64,000 nucleotides of DNA, from contig NZ_BPIM01000001.1 of assembly GCF_026004115.1 (NCBI RefSeq), forward strand, positions 1,240,001-1,304,000, written 5' to 3'. The notes under the pieces were generated by a model, which did not search any database, was not told the DNA's origin, and saw only the letters and a program-made list of their open reading frames with translations. The position numbers were made by a program, and so were the translations under genes. Each line of letters opens with the position of its first letter. The first letter of the stretch is position 1. This document shows positions 1-13,242 of this stretch, piece after piece. Source of the stretch: Meiothermus sp. (GTDB lineage Bacteria > Deinococcota > Deinococci > Deinococcales > Thermaceae).

Positions 1-568
1 CAGGATCGCGGCTGGGGATGACGCCATTGACCCGCACGTTGGTGGGGAAAATGCGGGTGGCCCCTTCAATCAAACCGGCCACCGCCCCGCGAATCGCTGC
101 CACATGGGGCTGCTCCCGTTGCAAGGGGGGCAGTACCAGGGTTACGAAGCCCCCGCCGCTCAGGTAGCGAAGGCCCTGCTGCAATACGTACAGGCTGGAT
201 TTCACGTCGGCGTTGAGCAGATCGTACCACTCCCCCTCCAGGAGCTCCACAAACGGGGTTTTGCTCTCGGCGCTGGTGACGTGCACAATCCCGTCGAGCA
301 TCCCAAACAGCTCTTCGATTTTCTCGAAGGTGTTCATCACATCGAGCACCAGCGACATATCCCCCCGGATGGGAATGGCCGTAGCCCCCAACTGCTCGAC
401 CTCGGAGGCAATCGCGGTGGCCATTTCCACATCGGGGTCTACGGTGATGACCGTGGCCCCATTGCGGGCATAGGAGCGGGCCACCGAACGCCCAAACCCC
501 CGCCCGGCCCCCGTCACCATTACGATGCGCTGCTCCAGACCCAACAAATCTCGTGAAAATTCGACCAT
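1..568 (-). CDS. SDR-fold protein, catalytically degenerate, C-terminus outside window
   Basis: Rossmann-fold short-chain dehydrogenase/reductase family protein; the window shows the first 189 residues and the 3' end lies beyond base 1. The nucleotide-binding glycine motif TGAGRGFG is at about residues 19-26, followed by the usual beta-alpha repeats and an aspartate (VITVDPD) after strand 2. The canonical YxxxK pair is absent: the segment normally reading YAASKGAVAGL reads HVAAIRGAVAGL, so the Tyr position is Val and the Lys position is Arg, and the catalytic Ser strand reads LVLPP. I infer an NAD(P)-binding protein that may not be an active oxidoreductase. The ATG at 568 follows a second overlapping ATG in another frame. 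Family assignment is firm, function unknown. Confidence 0.8.
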   Translation of the reverse strand, partial: MVEFSRDLLGLEQRIVMVTGAGRGFGRSVARSYARNGATVITVDPDVEMATAIASEVEQLGATAIPIRGDMSLVLDVMNTFEKIEELFGMLDGIVHVTSAESKTPFVELLEGEWYDLLNADVKSSLYVLQQGLRYLSGGGFVTLVLPPLQREQPHVAAIRGAVAGLIEGATRIFPTNVRVNGVIPSRDP

Positions 569-649
569 TGAACTCCATCATAGCGCAAAAAGCCGTGTGG
601 AGCGTAATGTTGATAACGCTGGGGCTTTCCCCTGGGCAACCCACCCCCA

Positions 650-3394
650 TCAGTCGGCAGCCTGGGAGACCCGCATGGCGTCTTCCAACCCCTGGATTTT
701 GAGGAAAACTTCCACCAGATGGCGATCCAGATGGCCGTGGTGGACGCTGCGCCATAGCTCCTGGGCCGCCATTTCGGGCGGCATGGCGGCTTTGTAAGGC
801 CGCTCGGAGCAAAGCGCATCGAACACATCGCAGATGGCAAAAATGCGGGCCGATAGCGGAATGTGTTCGGCGGCCAGACCATCCGGGTAGCCGCGCCCAT
901 CCCAGCGCTCGTGGTGGTGGCGTACCACCTGACGGGCTGCCAGGGGCACAAAAGGTAGGTTGCGTACCAGGTCGTCACCTAAAGGGGCATGGGTTTTCAT
1001 GGTACTGAACTCTTCCGGGGTGAGCTTGCCTGGTTTGAGCAGGATGGCATCGGGGATGGTGAGCTTGCCCACATCGTGCAGATAGGCCCCCCAGCGCAAA
1101 TCGCGCAACTCGGTCTCGCTCATACCTAAGGCACGGCCCAACTGCTCGGCCATGGCCGCCACCCGGTCGGTGTGGCCGGCGGTTTCGCGGTCGCGGGCCT
1201 CCAAGGCCAGACCGATGGCCCGCAAGGCCCCGTCGTAGGCGGCCTCGAGCTGCCGGGTGCGCTCCAGACGCAAGAGCAAAGCCCCAAGAATCTGAGCGGC
1301 TCCCTTGAGCAAGCGATTTTCCGAGGTATTCCAGCCCTGGCTGGGCTCGAGGCGAAAAATAGCCAGCCCGGCCTGGAGCTCTGGATCGCGCACCACCTCA
1401 ATCAGGTAAAGGCCCCTTATGCCCACCTTGGCATAGACCTTCAGCAACGGGTGGCTGAGCGTATCGCCGACCTGAAACACCTCCTGTTGCTGCACCAGGC
1501 GTGCTAAGTGCTCACGCGGAATGGGATTCTGCAGAAGATGCATCGCTTCCGACCGAAGGTGCCCGGCCACCGAGCGAACGTGAAAGGCATCTCCCTCCAG
1601 GATGCCCAGGGCTACGGCATCGGCCTGGGCCATGCTGCGAATTTTGTCCAACGCCAGCGGCAGGAGTGAGGCGTCGTTGCCGCCCAGCATCTGCGATAGC
1701 TCCAGCAGGGCTGTTTTTTCAGCAATCTCGGCCTCGAGGCTCTCGTTGGCCCGTACCCGCTCCAAGGTGTTGGCGGCGATGTTGGCAATAACCTGCATCA
1801 AGCGCATATCCCGATCCAGGTAGGCGTATGCACCGTTGCGAGCGGAAATCAGCACCCCCAGGGGATGTCCTTTGGAGCTGAACAATGGCATCACGATTTC
1901 CGAGTAGGGCGGACGGGGTGTTTTGAATGGACCAAAGGCCCGCTTGTCGAGATGGGCTTGCTGGCTCCAGACAGGCGCTCGGCTTTCCACCGCAGCCCAG
2001 CTAAGACCCTGGCCCTGGGGCACCAGCACGTCTTTGATCTCCAGGAAAAAGCCCGCCGCCGCATAGCACCGCAGGTGTTTGCCGTCCGGCTCAATTAGGA
2101 GCAACGCCGCGTGTTCTGAGTTCATCAGGCGGATGGTCTCGCGTACCAGCCGCTTGGTTATCTCGCCGGTACCCTTCAGGCCCCGCAAGGCTGCGCTGAG
2201 GGCCTCGATCACTTCGAACTCGTGGATGCGGGCCTCGAGCTCGGCCTGCTGGCGGTGGGCCGCCAGCAACACCGTGACCTGCAAAGCGTACTGGCGGGCC
2301 ACCTCCACCGATTGCTCGCTAAAAGCCCGATCGCGGAAGGCGTCCAGATTGATCTCGGCCACCACCTCGCCTCCTAGCAAGATGGGCATACAAAGGGTGG
2401 AGCGAATGCGGGCCACCAGATCCTGACTGGCCTGGTTGAGCTGGCTGGCCAGCCGCTCGTTCTCCTGGTGAACTGCATAAATGCGCTGAATGTCGGCGTG
2501 GTTGGCAATGCGGGGTTGGCCCTGCCGCCAGGCTGCCGGGTTGCCGTGCCAGGTTATGACCTCTAGCTCGCTACTATGCACCCCCAGGATGCCCTCGCCA
2601 AAGCCTTTCTGAGCCACAAAGACAAAATCTGAACCCTGGCGCAGACGAATGCTGCCGGCCTGGGCTCCCGGCACCACCCGCACCGCCGATTCCAGCAGGC
2701 GGGGCCAGAGTTCCTCTTTAGAACCCCTGGCCAAAGCTTCCACGGTACTCAGGAGGGCTGTGTAGGCCGTTTCGATGGGTCTGGTGTGCATCTGGCGGCG
2801 AGACCCCTCCAGATAAAGCCCCAGCAAAGGCCCGGTCAACACCGCCTGCAACAAAAAGCCGGCCACCAGTTCTCCCAGCCCCTCACGGGCCAACAGGAAC
2901 AAGAGCCCGATATTGAGCAGGCTTAAGACCCCCAGCGCTACCACCAGGGCCTGTATCCGGTTCCGCACTACCAGCCTGGGGTAAAGCCACCAGACCACCA
3001 GCCCCCCCAGCAGCAGGGCTAACCCCTGCACCCCCATGCGGAGGTTGACGGAGCTTGTGGTCTGCGCCACCTGGACAACCGGTATGTCCAGCAAACGCAA
3101 CAAAGTGTGCAGACCCAGGGCTAGCACGTTGATCAGCAACAGGCCCACCAGGGTGCTCCGCCAGCGTTTTTCGTCATCCAGGGCAGCGAGCAGCAAAAGC
3201 CCTACTTGCAATGCGAACAACAAGCTAGAGTAAAGCCCCAGCACATCCATAAAAAAAGCGCTCGAGAACGCTATAAGACCCATGGTCGAGGCCAGCATGG
3301 TGAATGGTGTCATGCCCCAACGCTCCCGACCACCGTGCGCTGCTATCAGCAAGGTTGTACAAATGATGGAGATGAGCACCCCTGCAAGTTCCAC
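650..3394 (-). CDS. Membrane-anchored GAF/HD-GYP c-di-GMP phosphodiesterase
   Basis: Predicted cyclic-di-GMP phosphodiesterase of 914 residues starting at a GTG. Residues about 1-200 form a run of hydrophobic segments (roughly seven membrane helices). They are followed by two or three GAF-like sensor domains (about 220-700) and a C-terminal HD-GYP domain (about 725-900). The catalytic signature is complete: HTDRVAAMAEQLG, HDVGKLTIPDAIL, HHHERWDGRGYPDGL, with the HD, HH and GYP residues intact. HD-GYP enzymes hydrolyse c-di-GMP to pGpG or GMP. The membrane and GAF parts suggest that an envelope or small-molecule signal controls turnover. It stands alone, 80 bp from the SDR gene, and a GGDEF cyclase at 40.5 kb could be a partner enzyme (inference). 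Confidence 0.93.
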   Translation of the reverse strand: MELAGVLISIICTTLLIAAHGGRERWGMTPFTMLASTMGLIAFSSAFFMDVLGLYSSLLFALQVGLLLLAALDDEKRWRSTLVGLLLINVLALGLHTLLRLLDIPVVQVAQTTSSVNLRMGVQGLALLLGGLVVWWLYPRLVVRNRIQALVVALGVLSLLNIGLLFLLAREGLGELVAGFLLQAVLTGPLLGLYLEGSRRQMHTRPIETAYTALLSTVEALARGSKEELWPRLLESAVRVVPGAQAGSIRLRQGSDFVFVAQKGFGEGILGVHSSELEVITWHGNPAAWRQGQPRIANHADIQRIYAVHQENERLASQLNQASQDLVARIRSTLCMPILLGGEVVAEINLDAFRDRAFSEQSVEVARQYALQVTVLLAAHRQQAELEARIHEFEVIEALSAALRGLKGTGEITKRLVRETIRLMNSEHAALLLIEPDGKHLRCYAAAGFFLEIKDVLVPQGQGLSWAAVESRAPVWSQQAHLDKRAFGPFKTPRPPYSEIVMPLFSSKGHPLGVLISARNGAYAYLDRDMRLMQVIANIAANTLERVRANESLEAEIAEKTALLELSQMLGGNDASLLPLALDKIRSMAQADAVALGILEGDAFHVRSVAGHLRSEAMHLLQNPIPREHLARLVQQQEVFQVGDTLSHPLLKVYAKVGIRGLYLIEVVRDPELQAGLAIFRLEPSQGWNTSENRLLKGAAQILGALLLRLERTRQLEAAYDGALRAIGLALEARDRETAGHTDRVAAMAEQLGRALGMSETELRDLRWGAYLHDVGKLTIPDAILLKPGKLTPEEFSTMKTHAPLGDDLVRNLPFVPLAARQVVRHHHERWDGRGYPDGLAAEHIPLSARIFAICDVFDALCSERPYKAAMPPEMAAQELWRSVHHGHLDRHLVEVFLKIQGLEDAMRVSQAAD

Positions 3395-3586
3395 AACACC
3401 TAGAGGTTAACTTGGAAACACATAAAACAGCGGATATTTGCACCAATTTTGCCAGGAAAGCGTTACGGAGCTTTGGTCGAGCCAAGCAACCATCGAAGAT
3501 TGAATGAAGACGGCATCAAGCACCCAGAACCCGGTCCCCCTATGTCCTGCGCCCTTCCTTGTGGGAGAACAAAAACCAAACCCGTC

Positions 3587-3616
3587 TTGCGGGGCTAGTG
3601 TGCCATGTGCTACACT
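3587..3616 (+). promoter_or_regulatory. Putative sigma-A promoter
   Basis: TTGCGG at 3587-3592 and TACACT at 3611-3616 are separated by 18 bp, a reasonable housekeeping promoter. It lies 42 bp before the small ORF at 3658 and would drive it and possibly the 3886 gene. Confidence 0.5.
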
Positions 3617-3657
3617 CCCGGGAGTAGAACAAATACCGCAAAGGAGGTGAAACCCTG

Positions 3658-3735
3658 ATGATGATCTTCTACTTTCTGCCTGCCCTTGGAGTCGCATCCG
3701 CGGTTTGCGGCCGAGCGGTTACGTTAATGCCATAA
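3658..3735 (+). CDS. Possible leader peptide or tiny hydrophobic protein, 25 aa
   Basis: A 25-codon ORF beginning MMIFYFLPALG, preceded by a strong Shine-Dalgarno AAAGGAGGTG spaced 8 nt from the ATG and by a good promoter at 3587-3616. A perfect stem-loop follows 16 bp after the stop. The arrangement of promoter, strong RBS, very short ORF, hairpin and next gene resembles a leader-peptide attenuator, but no run of a single regulatory amino acid is visible, so it may equally be a small membrane peptide with its own terminator. I do not recognise a family. Confidence 0.4.
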   Translation: MMIFYFLPALGVASAVCGRAVTLMP

Positions 3736-3751
3736 GTGCCAACGTATACCC

Positions 3752-3782
3752 AAGCTGGGGGCAAACCTAAAGCCCCCAGCTT
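3752..3782 (+). terminator. Stem-loop terminator or attenuator
   Basis: AAGCTGGGGGC pairs perfectly with GCCCCCAGCTT (11 bp, 9-nt loop) and is followed by TCTTGTGGTTTT. It lies between the 25-aa ORF and the gene at 3886, so it either ends the small transcript or attenuates readthrough. Confidence 0.65.
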
Positions 3783-3885
3783 TCTTGTGGTTTTACGAAA
3801 GGATTGTGCGATGACAATGATTCAAAACCCAACCCGTTCTCTATCCCACCCCAAGCCCCCGTTGATTGGTATTGCTGAGGTTCTA

Positions 3886-4197
3886 ATGTCTGTCAACAAC
3901 CCCAACCGGCCCCCGGCCACCTCCTGGCTCGAGGAAGAACTGGAAGCCCCCGGTTCCGACCGGCTTTCCGACGAAGCCAGTAGCCAGGAATATTTCGCCG
4001 ACCGCGCCCACCGCAAGGCCCGCAAGCCCCCCCGCCGCCAGACCGTCAAGAAGCTGCTCGAGTCCGGCCAGGCACAGGGCCGCACTTTTGGGCACCTGGG
4101 CTTGCATCCCCAGGGCTCTGAGGTGTTGCGCAGGGTCAGGCAGATTGCCCGTGAGAATGCTACGCCGTTCACCCCTGTGGAGGAGAGCTTGCTATGA
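3886..4197 (+). CDS. Hypothetical protein, 103 aa, coupled to GNAT gene
   Basis: Small, polar, basic-rich soluble protein of no family I recognise. The middle carries a basic stretch (HRKARKPPRRQTVKKLL) and the C-terminus (GSEVLRRVRQIAREN) looks helical. I chose the ATG at 3886 because codon use becomes typical of the host from there; an upstream in-frame ATG at 3811 has an AAAGGA sequence but the intervening codons look non-coding. The stop overlaps the next gene's ATG (ATGA), so the protein is probably translationally coupled to the acetyltransferase at 4194. Confidence 0.6.
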   Translation: MSVNNPNRPPATSWLEEELEAPGSDRLSDEASSQEYFADRAHRKARKPPRRQTVKKLLESGQAQGRTFGHLGLHPQGSEVLRRVRQIARENATPFTPVEESLL

Positions 4198-5141
4198 ATA
4201 TCCGCCCCTTCGACTTTTCCGAAGCCGACTACCAGGCTTTTGCCGCCGTGCGCGAGGCCGCCCACCCCGAGGCGCCGCTGGACATTGCCGGATTGCAGCA
4301 CCTGGATCGCACCCGGGCCCAAAACGACGTAATGGAACGCTTTTTGCTCGAGCAAGCCGGACAAATCGTAGGGATACTGGAGTACGCCACCCCCTACTAC
4401 GACCCCAAACCGGGGGCCCTCGAGATACGCTACCACCTGCACCCCGACGCCCAGGCCCTCGAAGCGCCGCTTTGGGAATTTTTACTGGCCCAACTGGCCC
4501 CCCACCAGCCTCGGGAGCTCCAGGCCCAGGTGCGGGAAAACTGGCCGGAGTACCGCTTCTTGCTGACCCAGGGCTTTGCCGAAGTGGAGCGGCGCTGGGA
4601 GTCGGTGCTGGATTTACAAAGCTTCGACCCCACCCCTTTTGTCCGCCCCTTACCTCCGGGTATCGCCCTACGGCCTCTGAGCGAGTTGCCCTGGCAGGAA
4701 GAGGCCTTCCTGCAAGCTTTATACGAACTGGAGATTGAATTGCTCGGGGATGTGCCCAGCCGCGAGCCCATCACCCCCTGGCCCTTCGAAGTCTGGCAGG
4801 CGCGCACCCTGGGCGACCCCAACCTGCTGCCCGAGGGGTATTTCCTGGCGCTGGAAGGCCCAAAGATGGTGGGGGTTACCACGCTGTTCAGATCCCACCG
4901 CCCCCAAACCCTGCGCACGGGGCTTACCGGGGTACGGGCCAGCCACCGCCGCCAGGGCCTTGCGCTGGCCCTCAAGCTGCGGGCCATCGAGTTTGCCCGA
5001 ACCTACGGGGTGCGCTACATCCGCACCTCCAACCACCAGATCAACCGCCCCATGCTGGCCATCAACGAGGCCCTGGGGTTTGTGAAGGAGCCGGCAGCGG
5101 TGTTCTTGCGCCTCAGTCCCGTACCCCAAAGGCCCGGCTAA
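4194..5141 (+). CDS. Double-GNAT acetyltransferase
   Basis: GNAT-family N-acetyltransferase of 315 residues, about twice the length of a single GNAT domain. The C-terminal half has the acetyl-CoA binding motif A around HRRQGLALALKLRAIEF (about residues 250-266) and the terminal NEALGF segment typical of GNAT strand 6. The N-terminal half keeps the fold pattern, but the RxxGxG/A loop is not recognisable, so it is probably a degenerate domain. It is a paralogue of the gene at 5339, with strong similarity in the C-terminal domain. The substrate is not predictable. Its start overlaps the stop of the upstream hypothetical gene, and its 3' end overlaps the convergent gene at 5113 by 29 bp. Confidence 0.85.
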   Translation: MNIRPFDFSEADYQAFAAVREAAHPEAPLDIAGLQHLDRTRAQNDVMERFLLEQAGQIVGILEYATPYYDPKPGALEIRYHLHPDAQALEAPLWEFLLAQLAPHQPRELQAQVRENWPEYRFLLTQGFAEVERRWESVLDLQSFDPTPFVRPLPPGIALRPLSELPWQEEAFLQALYELEIELLGDVPSREPITPWPFEVWQARTLGDPNLLPEGYFLALEGPKMVGVTTLFRSHRPQTLRTGLTGVRASHRRQGLALALKLRAIEFARTYGVRYIRTSNHQINRPMLAINEALGFVKEPAAVFLRLSPVPQRPG

Positions 5142-5310
5142 TGGTGTAATCGATGATCAGAAATAGCACAATCAGCATGAGCAGGGCCCCCCACCAGGGG
5201 GTGTTGACCCAGATTAGTACGAAAGTGCGCTCGAGCAGTTTCCACAGGATAAAACCAAATACCACCGTGGTCACGATGGCAGCCAACTTCTGGCGAATCT
5301 TTTGGCTCAC
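5113..5310 (-). CDS. Small two-helix membrane protein, 65 aa
   Basis: A 65-residue protein with two hydrophobic segments (about 11-27 and 40-55) separated by a short WVNTPWW loop, a positively charged N-terminus and a charged tail. No family is recognised. It lies between the two GNAT genes on the opposite strand; its 3' end overlaps the end of the first GNAT gene. Initiation is at ATG 5310, with no strong RBS visible. Confidence 0.6.
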   Translation of the reverse strand: MSQKIRQKLAAIVTTVVFGFILWKLLERTFVLIWVNTPWWGALLMLIVLFLIIDYTISRAFGVRD

Positions 5311-5338
5311 AGGCTTAGCTTAGCATCAGGAGCAGCGT

Positions 5339-6301
5339 ATGGTACCGAACCTGAACATTCGACCTTTTGAGGAGCGCGACTACCCCGCCATTGCCGCGGT
5401 GCTGATGGCCGCCTGGCCCGACGAAGTGCACACCGAAGCCGGGCTGCGCGAACACGATAAGCACGCCCCTGAGATCCGGTGGGGTCGCTTTGTGGCCGAG
5501 GTTGAGCACCAGATGGTGGGGGTGGGCGAGTACAGCCAGTTCGAGGGCATGTACCACCCACAAAAGTTCGCGGCCTGGGTCACGGTAAAGCCAGCTTTCC
5601 GCAGCCAGGGCATCGGCAAAGCGCTGTACCGGCGGGTTCTGGGAGCGATTGAACCCCACAACCCCATCTCGATCCTGAGCAGCACCCGCGAAGACCAGCC
5701 CCACGCCCTGGCCTGGCTCAAAAAACTGGGCTTTGCCGAGAAGATGCGCTACTGGGAGTCGCGGCTGGACGTAAAGCGCTTCGACTTTGGCCCCTGGGCC
5801 GGCAAGATTGAAGCTGTGGAAGCTGCGGGTTTCGAGCTTCGGAGCATGAAGGAGCTCGAGAGCGACCCAGCCTACAAGCAAAAGCTCTACGACCTCTGGC
5901 TCGAGGCCCGCCTGGACGTGCCACGCCCGGAGGAAATAAGCGAGGTGAGCTTCGAGGACTACTGCAAATGGGTGTTCGATAGCCGCTACTACCTGCCGGA
6001 AGGGCATTTTGTGGCCGTAGACCAGCACACCGGCCAGTACGTAGCCCTCTCCACCCTCTGGAAAACCGACAGCGACTACCTGCACACCGGCCTCACCGGC
6101 ACCCGCCGGGCCTACCGGCGCAAAGGGCTGGCCCTGGCCCTCAAGCTGAAGGGCATCCGCTTTGCCCAGGCCTACGGAGCCAGGGAGATTCGCACCGGCA
6201 ACGAGTCGAACAACCGCGCCATGCTCTCCATCAACGAAGCGCTGGGTTTTGTGAAGCAGCCCGCCTGGATCGACCTGGTCAAGGTTTTGAAGGAGGGTTA
6301 G
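5339..6301 (+). CDS. Double-GNAT acetyltransferase, paralogue of 4194
   Basis: GNAT-family acetyltransferase of 320 residues with two domains. The N-terminal domain has a canonical acetyl-CoA loop (FRSQGIGKALYRRVL, about residues 94-108) and the C-terminal domain a second one (YRRKGLALALKLKG). The C-terminal part is very similar to that of the 4194 product (TGLTG, ALALKL, NEALGFVK), so the pair looks like a local duplication in which this copy kept both acetyl-CoA sites. CAGGAGC precedes the ATG. Substrate unknown. Confidence 0.87.
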   Translation: MVPNLNIRPFEERDYPAIAAVLMAAWPDEVHTEAGLREHDKHAPEIRWGRFVAEVEHQMVGVGEYSQFEGMYHPQKFAAWVTVKPAFRSQGIGKALYRRVLGAIEPHNPISILSSTREDQPHALAWLKKLGFAEKMRYWESRLDVKRFDFGPWAGKIEAVEAAGFELRSMKELESDPAYKQKLYDLWLEARLDVPRPEEISEVSFEDYCKWVFDSRYYLPEGHFVAVDQHTGQYVALSTLWKTDSDYLHTGLTGTRRAYRRKGLALALKLKGIRFAQAYGAREIRTGNESNNRAMLSINEALGFVKQPAWIDLVKVLKEG

Positions 6302-6548
6302 AGCGGTCCCCACGAATACTCGGTACTGCGTGGGTTGCTGTGCCAAGTACATGTGGGAAACACAATAAGGCCCACCGAACCCCACCAACCCCAAACCAGG
6401 CCGCGCCGCGCTTCGCTTTGGAAGCTGCCAAGAAAAGCAAGGCTGCCGAGGCCGCTTGTAGCAAGCTCTCGAGCGAAAACATCGCACCAGCAGCGCTCAA
6501 AAGGCAACAAAGGCGAACAGTCTGGGATGTGCGCGGGTGATTTGTGTT
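6302..6548. other. Intergenic stretch left of the RM island
   Basis: About 250 bp without a credible gene. It ends exactly at the left 12-bp inverted repeat. Read on the minus strand, the sequence leaving the island starts GTCTAACAACAC, like the first bases of an integron attC site, but I could not find a matching second core site within 130 bp. Confidence 0.4.
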
Positions 6549-6560
6549 GTTAGACGCCCC
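6549..6560. repeat. Left 12-bp island inverted repeat
   Basis: GTTAGACGCCCC, the reverse complement of 16760-16771, starting 2 bp beyond the hsdR stop codon. Confidence 0.7.
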
Positions 6561-6562
6561 AT

Positions 6563-9705
<3,143 letters not shown>

Positions 9706-9709
<4 letters not shown>

Positions 9710-10598
9710 TCCTTCCTCTTTTGCGGCGCCTTGTCTTCTGGATGCTGAGCCTCATAGATCCAGAAGTTGATCGGCCTCTGCGGGTCGGGCGTCCACAGCC
9801 CCTGTTTTCTCTTTAGGCTCACCCCAAGTTTGTGCTTCTTGCACCTCGCGTCGAGATGTTGCAACACAGAAAATCGCTCACTTGAACTACGCGACGCGTC
9901 CGGTGCCTCGTTCTGATCGTCGAAAAGCCCAGATTGCGGCGACTTCGCCGTCAGCCACGCTTGATAAGCATCGAACTGGGTTCTGGAGAAGACTGCCATC
10001 CCGGCGAAAAGGTCGGCTAACTGAAGCAGTGGTTGTTCATGAGACAAGGCCGACCGTATCTCTTCCAAGCCGAAATCGCGGCGGAGTCTGACACGAAACT
10101 GACCCTCGTTGAAAAGCGAGCGTTCGATTTCCAGGCGATCAGCAACATTTTCAAGGCAGTCCTGAACAGTGCTCCAGTCCATCGCCGTGTGCTCGTCAGG
10201 ATGAAGCCGCCACACTGCACCGTGTGGCCACCGGCTCCGCAGCACGTTGCGAAAGAGGTGGTAGTACATCCGTTGAAGGTTGGCGATATCGTCCCGGCCG
10301 GGTATATCGTGCCGGCTATCTTGGATATCCCATATCAGGATATCTACCCGGAGTCTTCGATCAAGCGCATGTTTTATCGTGAACTCACACATCTTTTGGG
10401 CGCCGATCCGCTCTCTCGCCTGGCGTAGCTTCTCCCATTTGAACTCGCTAATACCTGATTCTGTGAGAAGACCCTTTAACTCGTTGTTAAGATCTTCTAA
10501 GGCATCAACCAGCACCGTTACCAATCCCAGGCTTCTAAAGCGCCCCGTGTTCCAGTTGGACTCGTCGCTGAAACCAACATGCGTAATGCTTTGGCTAT

Positions 10599-10602
<4 letters not shown>
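9706..10602 (-). CDS. DUF3800-like protein embedded in the RM operon
   Basis: A 298-residue protein resembling the DUF3800 family (RNase H-like fold, often in defence loci). It has the early acidic FSDES motif (about residues 10-14), an internal LIWD strand (about 109-112) and the late [11 protein letters not shown] motif (about 195-205) whose Asp is typical of the family's acidic active site. These residues suggest a metal-dependent nuclease, which is inference. It overlaps both neighbours by 4 bp (hsdS stop/its ATG and its stop/hsdR ATG), so it is made in step with the restriction complex. Base composition is less GC-rich than hsdR. Family call moderate, role unknown. Confidence 0.65.
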
Positions 10603-11930
<1,328 letters not shown>

Positions 11931-12011
11931 CCCCAACCTCCTTCAAATCAGCCTCCATCGCCCCATCCCTCCACGCGCCCCCACCCTGCCGTCTCGCCAG
12001 CGCCGAGTTTT

Positions 12012-13181
12012 TCATTCCGCCGCCTCCTCGAACAGCCGCAGGTAGGGGTCGAAGCGAAAGCGCCGGTTGCGGGCGTAGCCGGTGATCTCGCGCAACAAGC
12101 CGATGCCTTCGAGGCGCGCGACGATCTGGTTGGCCCCGGCCGGGGTGATGCCGAGCCACTCGCGCACGGTGGCGACACTGACGATGGGATGCTCGAACAG
12201 GCGGTCCATCACGCGCTGGCCGTTGGCGGCGGCGCGGCCCAGGTGCTCGGTGATCTTCGCGCGGTAGTCCTCGCGCATGCGCAGGATGGCCGCGGCGGTG
12301 GCCGTCGCCTCACGGCTGACGACCTCGACCCCCTTGAGAAAAAAGCCGAGCCACCCCTCCCAGTCGCCCGCGTCGCGCACGGCTTGCAGGCGTTCGTAGT
12401 ATTCGGCGCGATGTTGCTTGAAGTAGTGCGACAGATACAGCACGGGCTTGGCCAGCAGCCGCTTTTCGACGAGCAGGAAGGCGATGAGCAGTCGGCCAAT
12501 CCTTCCGTTGCCATCCAGAAACGGGTGGATGGTCTCGAACTGGGCGTGGGCGAGCCCCACTTGCACCAGCGGCGGCAGGCCGGCGCCGTCGTGGAGGAAC
12601 TTTTCCAGATCGGCGAGGGCTGGCGGCACTTCGTGCGGCGGCGGGGGTAAGAAGCGGGCGGTGTTCAGGGTGCAGCCCGCGGGGCCGATCCAGTTTTGGC
12701 TTGTGCGCAGCTCGCCGGGCGCAAGTCTTCCGCCGCGCACGCCGCGCATCAGTTCGGCGTGGATTTCGCGGATCAGCCGCACCGAGACAGGCAGCTCGGC
12801 CAGCCGCGCCAGCCCCAGGTTCATTGCCCGCACGTAGTTGGCGACCTCGTTCACGTCCTTGGGGGTGTCGGGGTCGAAGAGCTGCGCCTCGGCGGCCAGC
12901 AGGTTTTGCAGCGAGGACTGGGTACCCTCGATCTGGCTGGAGAGCACCGCCTCCTTGCGCACATACATGAAGACGAACAGATCGGGGTTGGGCAGCGTGA
13001 GCACCGCACCATCGAGACGGCCGAGGGCATGGTCGGCGGCCGAGAGCGCCTCGCGCAAGGCCCCACCGAAATCGAGCGGCGGGTTAGGCGGCAGCGGTGC
13101 CGGGATGAAGGCCCGATAGCCCGTCGGCTGGCGGAGGTAGCGCCCGGCACGGTCTGGCTTATTTTCACTTGCGTTGCTCAT
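12012..13181 (-). CDS. Fic family protein (class II, AMP-transferase type)
   Basis: Fic-domain protein of 389 residues, probably transferring AMP from ATP to a protein hydroxyl. The catalytic motif HPFLDGNGRIGR is complete at about residues 219-230. The N-terminal inhibitory helix motif SSQIEG (S/TxxxEG) is at 81-86, placing it in the self-inhibited class II. The N-terminal region resembles the Fic/DOC N domain and the last ~70 residues look like a winged helix (VREWLGITPAGANQIVARLEGIG). It sits between the hsdM-side and hsdS-side genes of the RM operon. Fic genes are known as optional passengers of type I loci, with possible regulatory or toxin roles. Confidence 0.92.
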   Translation of the reverse strand: MSNASENKPDRAGRYLRQPTGYRAFIPAPLPPNPPLDFGGALREALSAADHALGRLDGAVLTLPNPDLFVFMYVRKEAVLSSQIEGTQSSLQNLLAAEAQLFDPDTPKDVNEVANYVRAMNLGLARLAELPVSVRLIREIHAELMRGVRGGRLAPGELRTSQNWIGPAGCTLNTARFLPPPPHEVPPALADLEKFLHDGAGLPPLVQVGLAHAQFETIHPFLDGNGRIGRLLIAFLLVEKRLLAKPVLYLSHYFKQHRAEYYERLQAVRDAGDWEGWLGFFLKGVEVVSREATATAAAILRMREDYRAKITEHLGRAAANGQRVMDRLFEHPIVSVATVREWLGITPAGANQIVARLEGIGLLREITGYARNRRFRFDPYLRLFEEAAE

Positions 13182-13242
13182 GGCCCGAAGTTGACTGCTT
13201 GGTAAACGTTACGTTTATTTTGCTGACTTACTCCGGGCATAG

